Below are positions 1-5,269 of a DNA stretch of 5,269 nucleotides, piece by piece; the stretch's first letter is position 1; each line of letters starts with the position of its first letter. Both the position numbers and the translations under genes were made by a program. The notes under the pieces are model-generated. The model made no database searches, was not told the DNA's origin, and saw only the letters and a program-made list of their open reading frames with translations. Source of the stretch: Thiohalobacter sp. (GTDB lineage Bacteria; Pseudomonadota; Gammaproteobacteria; Thiohalobacterales; Thiohalobacteraceae); NCBI GenBank assembly GCA_027030825.1, contig JALVEM010000041.1, positions 1 to 5,269 of the forward strand, given 5' to 3'.

Positions 1-41
1 CAAGCCGATTCCCGTTGACTGACATCCTGTAACGAAACCCT

Positions 42-64
42 CGCCCCGTCCCGGCGACGGGGCG
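42..64. repeat. Perfect 9-bp inverted repeat (hairpin) before the terminator
   Basis: CGCCCCGTC at 42-50 is the exact reverse complement of GACGGGGCG at 56-64, with a five-base loop (ccggc). There is no T-run directly after it, so on its own it is not a standard intrinsic terminator. It sits seven bases before a second hairpin that does have a T-run. It may protect the 3' end of the upstream transcript or strengthen termination. Bases 1-41 are probably the end of an upstream gene: stops lie in all three forward frames (16-18, 20-22 and 30-32), so I cannot say which frame was coding. Confidence 0.6.
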
Positions 65-70
65 GACCCG

Positions 71-94
71 ACGGCGGCCTTTGGCCGCCGTTTT
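71..94 (+). terminator. Rho-independent terminator of the upstream unit
   Basis: ACGGCGGCC at 71-79 pairs perfectly with GGCCGCCGT at 83-91 around a three-base TTT loop. The 3' arm runs into a T-tract at 91-94. A GC-rich 9-bp stem followed by Ts is the classic intrinsic terminator form. It reads left to right, so it should end a transcript entering from the left edge and insulate the cytochrome gene that begins at 183. The T-tract is short (four Ts), so termination may be incomplete. Confidence 0.82.
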
Positions 95-139
95 CCATTC
101 GGGCATCATGGAATACTGGGCGGAATGCACGCCGACGAC

Positions 140-145
140 TACACT
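140..145 (+). promoter_or_regulatory. Weak candidate -10 box for the cytochrome-propeller gene
   Basis: TACACT matches four of six bases of the sigma-70 TATAAT consensus. It lies between the upstream terminator and the ribosome binding site, about 38 bases before the start codon. The hexamer 17 bases upstream (TGGGCG) is a poor -35 match. A promoter is expected somewhere in 95-170 because the terminator separates this gene from its neighbour, but this exact site is a guess. Confidence 0.2.
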
Positions 146-171
146 CTTTTCCCGTCGAAGAAATAAAGTCC

Positions 172-177
172 AGGAGG
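172..177 (+). promoter_or_regulatory. Strong Shine-Dalgarno site setting the start at 183
   Basis: AGGAGG, a perfect anti-16S match, ends five bases before the ATG at 183. It decides between this start and the in-frame upstream candidates (TTG at 81, which lies inside the terminator loop, and ATG at 108). It also places a good signal peptide exactly at the N-terminus. Confidence 0.9.
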
Positions 178-182
178 TTCCC

Positions 183-1433
183 ATGCGCCCAGTGCTCTCC
201 CTTGTCCTGGTTGCATTGCTGCTGCCCGGCCTGCCGGCACTGGCGGCAGACCCTGCGCGTGGCGAAGCCAGGGCAGCGGCCTGCGCCGCCTGCCACGGTC
301 GGGACGGCATCGGCGTCAGCGACGAATTCCCGAACCTGGCGGGCCAGAAGGCCGCCTACATCGCCCGGCAGCTGCGCGCCTTCCGGGACGGCACGCGACG
401 CAACGCCACCATGGAACCCATGGCGAAAACCCTGTCCGATGCGGACATCGAGGATCTGGCCGCCTGGTTCGCCTCCCTCCCGCCCTGCCCTGAAAAGCAG
501 GCATCCCCGTCACGGCCGGCAGGGACGGACGAGGGCATGACGACACCGAAGACGGCGTTCACGCAGCCGGTCTTCGTCAGCATGAAGAAGGACGGCACCC
601 TGTGGCGATTCCCGGACCAGGCCCGCTGGCAGGCCGGACCGACCACACTCTACGATGCCGTGACGCCCGACGGCCGCATCGTCGCCACCACCATTCCTTC
701 CCGACACCAGGTGGCCATCCTTGACGCGCAGACCGGCAAGAGGCTTGCCGTGCTGGATGTCGGCAAGGATCCCAAGGGCGTCAAGATGACCCCGGACGGC
801 CGGTTCGCCTGGGTCAGCAATCAGGGCTCCGACAACATCAGCGTCATCGACCTCGAGGCCCTCAAGGTCGTCGCCACCATTCGCACCGGCAAGGGGCCGC
901 ACAATGTGCGCTTCACGAAAGACGGCGGCACGGCCTACGTGACCCTGCAGGGGGGCGAGGGACTCGGGGTGATCGACGTGGCAGCACGCAGACAGGTGCG
1001 CGTGATTCCGGTACCGGGCATCACGGGTCCGCACAACCTGGATCTCTCCCCGGACGAAGGCACCGCCTGGGTGCGCGACTTCGTGAACAACGTGGCCGTC
1101 GTCGATCTGAAGCAGGGACGGGTACGCAAGGTCATCAAGGTCGGCAACGGGCACGGCGGCATCGACGTCTCGCCGGACGGTCGCCGGGTGGCCACGGCCT
1201 CGATAGGCTCGGACTTCGTCACCCTGATCGATCCCGCCACCTTCGAGACCCGCGAAGTCCGGGTGGGCAAGGGCCCGCACGGCATCCGCTTCAGCGTGGA
1301 TGGCAAGTGGCTCTACGTCACCGTGACGGGCGAGAATCGCGTGGCCGTGATCGATCCGGAACGTGCTGCCGTGGCAGGTCGGATTCCGGTCGATGCCTTC
1401 CCGTTCTGGATCGCGCTGAGCGGCAACCCATGA
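183..1433 (+). CDS. Exported cytochrome c fused to a YVTN-type beta-propeller
   Basis: The product has 416 residues. A Sec signal peptide occupies residues 1 to about 21 (MRP, then a leucine/valine-rich core, then ALA before AD), so the protein is probably periplasmic. Residues about 24-100 are a class I cytochrome c domain of the c4/c553 kind. It has one haem-binding CAACH at 34-38, a PNLAGQ segment at 50-55, and M77 or M80 as the likely sixth haem ligand, followed by an LSDADIEDLAAW helix. A linker of about 45 residues leads to a propeller at about 150-416. Five matching loops (GKDPKG, GKGPHN, TGPHNL, GNGHGG, GKGPHG) recur about every 42 residues, each near an S/TPDG or similar turn and a VxVID strand. 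Six to seven blades fit the length. The architecture recalls cytochrome cd1 nitrite reductase (NirS) and NirN, but the propeller is shorter and YVTN-like, so I do not assign nitrite reduction or haem d1 binding. An electron-transfer or substrate-oxidising periplasmic role is inference. The start rests on the strong ribosome site and the signal peptide. Confidence 0.9.
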   Translation: MRPVLSLVLVALLLPGLPALAADPARGEARAAACAACHGRDGIGVSDEFPNLAGQKAAYIARQLRAFRDGTRRNATMEPMAKTLSDADIEDLAAWFASLPPCPEKQASPSRPAGTDEGMTTPKTAFTQPVFVSMKKDGTLWRFPDQARWQAGPTTLYDAVTPDGRIVATTIPSRHQVAILDAQTGKRLAVLDVGKDPKGVKMTPDGRFAWVSNQGSDNISVIDLEALKVVATIRTGKGPHNVRFTKDGGTAYVTLQGGEGLGVIDVAARRQVRVIPVPGITGPHNLDLSPDEGTAWVRDFVNNVAVVDLKQGRVRKVIKVGNGHGGIDVSPDGRRVATASIGSDFVTLIDPATFETREVRVGKGPHGIRFSVDGKWLYVTVTGENRVAVIDPERAAVAGRIPVDAFPFWIALSGNP

Positions 1434-1439
1434 CGGACC

Positions 1440-2477
1440 TCAGGGTCGGGCCCGGTCGCTGCCCTCGGGCAGGAAGCGGTCGAACACGCTGGCCAGCAAC
1501 CGTTCGATCTTCGGCCTGAGCCTGCCGGCGAACACCCGGTTGCCATCGGGATTGAACACGAGCGGCAGCAGATCGCCGTACTTGCGGGCAAGGCGTTTCC
1601 GGTCGACCTGCTCGAGCGGGCACTGCCTGCCTCCCGTGGCCGCGGCGATGCGCCTGCGCACCTTCTGCAGAAGTTCGTCATTGCGAAAATCGCTGCAGTT
1701 GACGGCCTCGTCCCAGGCCGGATCCACATAGTCCCGCCAGTCGAAGCGTCGCGTCAGATGCCAGCGCCCCATTCGGCATTCCACATAGGGTTGCAGCACC
1801 GGCCTGCCGGTGAGGGGATCGGGCAGCCGGCCCTCGATCTCGTTCCAGAAGCGCAGGCCGTTGAGATTGGCGGCGAGATCGGCGAAGGAAAAGATGCCGG
1901 TGGTCAGCTCGCCATAGAAGGTGCTCTCGGTCACCTCGCCGAAAGTCAGCGCCGAGCGCCTGCCGGCAGTGGCATAGAGCCGATAGTAGGTGTGCCCCTC
2001 GGTGAAGAAGTGACCGAACTTGTCGGAACCCACATAGACATCGCCGATGCGCACCAGGGTGGCCATGCGGCGTGTCAGGGAAATGACCGGCGACTCCTTG
2101 AACTGGAAATCCCGATAGATCGACTGCTCGAACGGCACCCGTATCACGTCCAGCGAACGCGAATGATTGACAAGGGATTCGAGCGGACCGACGATGAATC
2201 CGACGAGCCGGCCGACGAGCGCCGATTCGAGACGGTCGGAATCGCAGCCCGTGGCGAGAATTTCCTCTTCTTCCTCGCCGGTGAGCAGCATAGGGGGACG
2301 GTTCGCCTCTTCGACAGCCCGGGCCATCCACCGGTTGACCACGGCATTGAGTGCCGGCGCCGAATCGGCCAGCGGACGGCGATGCGTGAAGCTGTCGACC
2401 TCTGCGCTCCGTGCCGCCATCGAGGGCGGAAGGCAGGCGAGTCCGATCAGCAGTAGACGTGCAATGCGACTCGGCAT
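1440..2477 (-). CDS. Exported protein of unknown function with a DKxxH motif
   Basis: The product has 345 residues and I do not recognise it with confidence. An N-terminal signal sequence is clear: MPSRIAR, a hydrophobic stretch at 8-20, and likely cleavage near A21/A22 or A25. C15 is preceded by GLA, a poor lipobox, so a soluble periplasmic protein is more likely than a lipoprotein. A glutamate run lies at 68-72. The most conserved-looking part is 145-168, containing GDVYVGSDKFGHFFTEGHTY, followed by FSFADLAANLNGLRFWNE at about 196-213. The DK-x2-H plus D-x3-N-x2-G layout faintly resembles the DUF2279/YfiM group, but this is a weak impression. H156, H162, D152 and E160 could form a metal site. 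The mature part has four cysteines (78, 234, 261, 286), enough for two disulfides, which fits export. No strong Shine-Dalgarno precedes the ATG; the start is chosen for the signal peptide. The gene converges on the cytochrome-propeller gene with a six-base gap and diverges from the hydrolase gene. Confidence 0.82.
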   Translation of the reverse strand: MPSRIARLLLIGLACLPPSMAARSAEVDSFTHRRPLADSAPALNAVVNRWMARAVEEANRPPMLLTGEEEEEILATGCDSDRLESALVGRLVGFIVGPLESLVNHSRSLDVIRVPFEQSIYRDFQFKESPVISLTRRMATLVRIGDVYVGSDKFGHFFTEGHTYYRLYATAGRRSALTFGEVTESTFYGELTTGIFSFADLAANLNGLRFWNEIEGRLPDPLTGRPVLQPYVECRMGRWHLTRRFDWRDYVDPAWDEAVNCSDFRNDELLQKVRRRIAAATGGRQCPLEQVDRKRLARKYGDLLPLVFNPDGNRVFAGRLRPKIERLLASVFDRFLPEGSDRARP

Positions 2478-2512
2478 GTTCGGGGTCGATCGGGAGCAGC
2501 TGCAATCGCCGA

Positions 2513-2518
2513 ATTATC
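2513..2518 (-). promoter_or_regulatory. Candidate -10 box for the unknown exported protein gene
   Basis: On the minus strand these bases read GATAAT, five of six matches to TATAAT. They lie in the only AT-rich patch of the divergent spacer, about 36 bases upstream of the ATG at 2477. No convincing -35 hexamer is visible at the usual spacing, since the bases there belong to the divergent gene's first codons. The call rests on position and the hexamer only. Confidence 0.3.
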
Positions 2519-2603
2519 GCACAAACGATCGAAATGGCGCTGGCCGGTTCGAATACTGGCCGCATGCTTTCTGACGCTCGCCGCGATTTCCGGCCTGGCG
2601 CTG

Positions 2604-4859
<2,256 letters not shown>

Positions 4860-5130
4860 GATGAAGATGTCTCCGTCAAGCGCTCGCCCGCAACCGCGTC
4901 AGCGGCCCGGGTGCCGGCGGGAGCATGAATGCAATGTGGGGATGCAGGAACGTGAGCGATGGCCGCAAAGCCGGAGCAGTCGGATGCCTGGATCGGTGGC
5001 CGGAACCACGAGGCATCCACCGGCTGGATGCCCATGAGCCCACACCATACAGCAGGCCCGATGGCAACGCACGCATTTTTCCTGCCTCCTGCCGCTTGCC
5101 GGTGACAGGCTCACGGGGCATGCTGACGGC
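4860..5130. other. Divergent spacer between rhlE and the P-loop gene
   Basis: These 271 bases separate two divergent genes. No frame gives a plausible protein: minus-strand frames here are short, compositionally odd and lack a ribosome site. I see no clear sigma-70 pair on either strand. The notable contents are a set of three repeat arms at 4982-5032 and a short inverted repeat reaching the P-loop gene's start codon at 5119-5133. Both genes' promoters must lie here. A long 5' leader on rhlE would fit known cold-responsive helicase genes, but that is inference. Confidence 0.6.
4982..5032. repeat. Three-arm inverted repeat with two mutually exclusive hairpins
   Basis: Arm A, GGATGCCT at 4982-4989, pairs perfectly with arm B, AGGCATCC at 5011-5018. 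Inside this, GTGG at 4996-4999 can also pair with CCAC at 5006-5009 around a six-base loop. Arm B can instead pair over seven bases (5012-5018) with arm C, GGATGCC at 5026-5032, leaving a seven-base loop. A and C are direct repeats that compete for B, the layout of attenuator-like switches. No T-run follows, so it is not an intrinsic terminator on the plus strand. Function is unknown. Confidence 0.5.
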
Positions 5131-5269
5131 ATGGCACGGCATCCTCTCCCCGTCCTGCCGAACGAGCCGGACCCTCTGGCAGAATCCCTGGCGCCCCTCG
5201 AGCGTCCCCTGTGCCTGTTCGGGGCGCCGGGCCGCGGCAAGTCGACCCTGGCGGCCAGGCTGGCGCGGG
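5131..5269 (+). CDS. N-terminus of a P-loop NTPase (runs off the window)
   Basis: Forty-six complete codons are visible before the window ends. The frame reads MARHPLPVLPNEPDPLAES, then a short strand (PLCLFGAP) leading into GAPGRGKST at residues 31-39, a textbook Walker A loop (GxxGxGK[ST]), followed by LAARLAR, the start of the helix that normally follows it. The product therefore very likely binds and hydrolyses a nucleotide. The part that would tell an AAA+ ATPase from a kinase or GTPase lies outside the window. The start at 5131 is the only ATG close to the motif in this frame. It has no strong Shine-Dalgarno: ACGGGG at 5113-5118 is weak and rather far. The frame is open further upstream, so an earlier start cannot be excluded. 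The gene is divergent from rhlE. Confidence 0.6.
   Translation, partial: MARHPLPVLPNEPDPLAESLAPLERPLCLFGAPGRGKSTLAARLAR

Noticed and set aside
81..182. Upstream extension of the cytochrome gene (TTG at 81 or ATG at 108)
   Set aside because: The TTG lies in the terminator loop and neither start has a ribosome site. The extra residues would bury a good signal peptide, while ATG 183 has a perfect AGGAGG five bases upstream.
510..1280. 256-codon minus-strand frame opposite the cytochrome-propeller gene
   Set aside because: It is in exact antisense register with the real gene, where stops need rare TTA/CTA/TCA codons. It has no domain, no signal peptide and no ribosome site.
183..1433. Calling the cytochrome-propeller protein nitrite reductase NirS
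   Set aside because: At 416 residues it is clearly shorter than NirS, its repeats are YVTN-type, and no haem d1 genes are nearby. Only the general domain order is shared.
1434..1439. Terminator between the convergent cytochrome and unknown-protein genes
   Set aside because: The gap is six bases, and I found no hairpin with a T-run across either gene's end. Termination there must use another mechanism or signals inside the neighbouring gene.
1758..2456. 232-codon plus-strand frame opposite the unknown exported protein gene
   Set aside because: Same in-register antisense effect. The minus-strand frame has a signal peptide and protein-like composition; this one does not.
4874..4879. TTGACG on the minus strand as a -35 box for rhlE
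   Set aside because: It is only 15 bases from the ATG, so the matching transcription start would fall inside the coding region.

Overview
The window is GC-rich bacterial DNA (roughly two-thirds G+C by eye) with dense coding on both strands. Codon use strongly avoids A/T at the third position. The RhlE-type helicase closely resembles enterobacterial and pseudomonad RhlE. Together with a Sec-exported c-type cytochrome, this points to a proteobacterium, most likely a gammaproteobacterium or a neighbouring lineage. The species cannot be named from the sequence.

Layout, left to right: (i) 1-94 holds the tail of an upstream transcription unit, with two back-to-back hairpins, the second a classic intrinsic terminator. 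(ii) 183-1433 (+) encodes an exported monohaem cytochrome c fused to a YVTN-type beta-propeller. (iii) 1440-2477 (-) is a convergent gene, six bases away, for an exported protein of unknown function with a DKxxH motif. (iv) From about 2534 or 2604 (+), divergent from it, runs a metallo-beta-lactamase-fold hydrolase of the NAPE-PLD-like/COG2220 group. (v) 3600-4859 (-) encodes a DEAD-box RNA helicase, RhlE. (vi) 4860-5130 is a non-coding spacer with competing inverted repeats. (vii) 5131 to the window end (+) is the first 46 codons of a protein with a Walker A motif.

The genes do not form an operon: strands alternate +,-,+,-,+, so each is probably transcribed separately. Three of the products are predicted to be exported or membrane-anchored (cytochrome-propeller, unknown exported protein, hydrolase). 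No shared pathway is evident.

The most unusual point is the hydrolase gene. Its conserved domain is complete, but both ends look abnormal. The natural N-terminal hydrophobic anchor is in frame but has no ATG/GTG/TTG, and skipping one G after an ATG at 2534 would supply one. At the 3' end there is no stop after the conserved domain, so the frame runs 690 nt antisense through rhlE. I see no mobile element, CRISPR array, tRNA or rRNA, and no convincing new multi-gene system.
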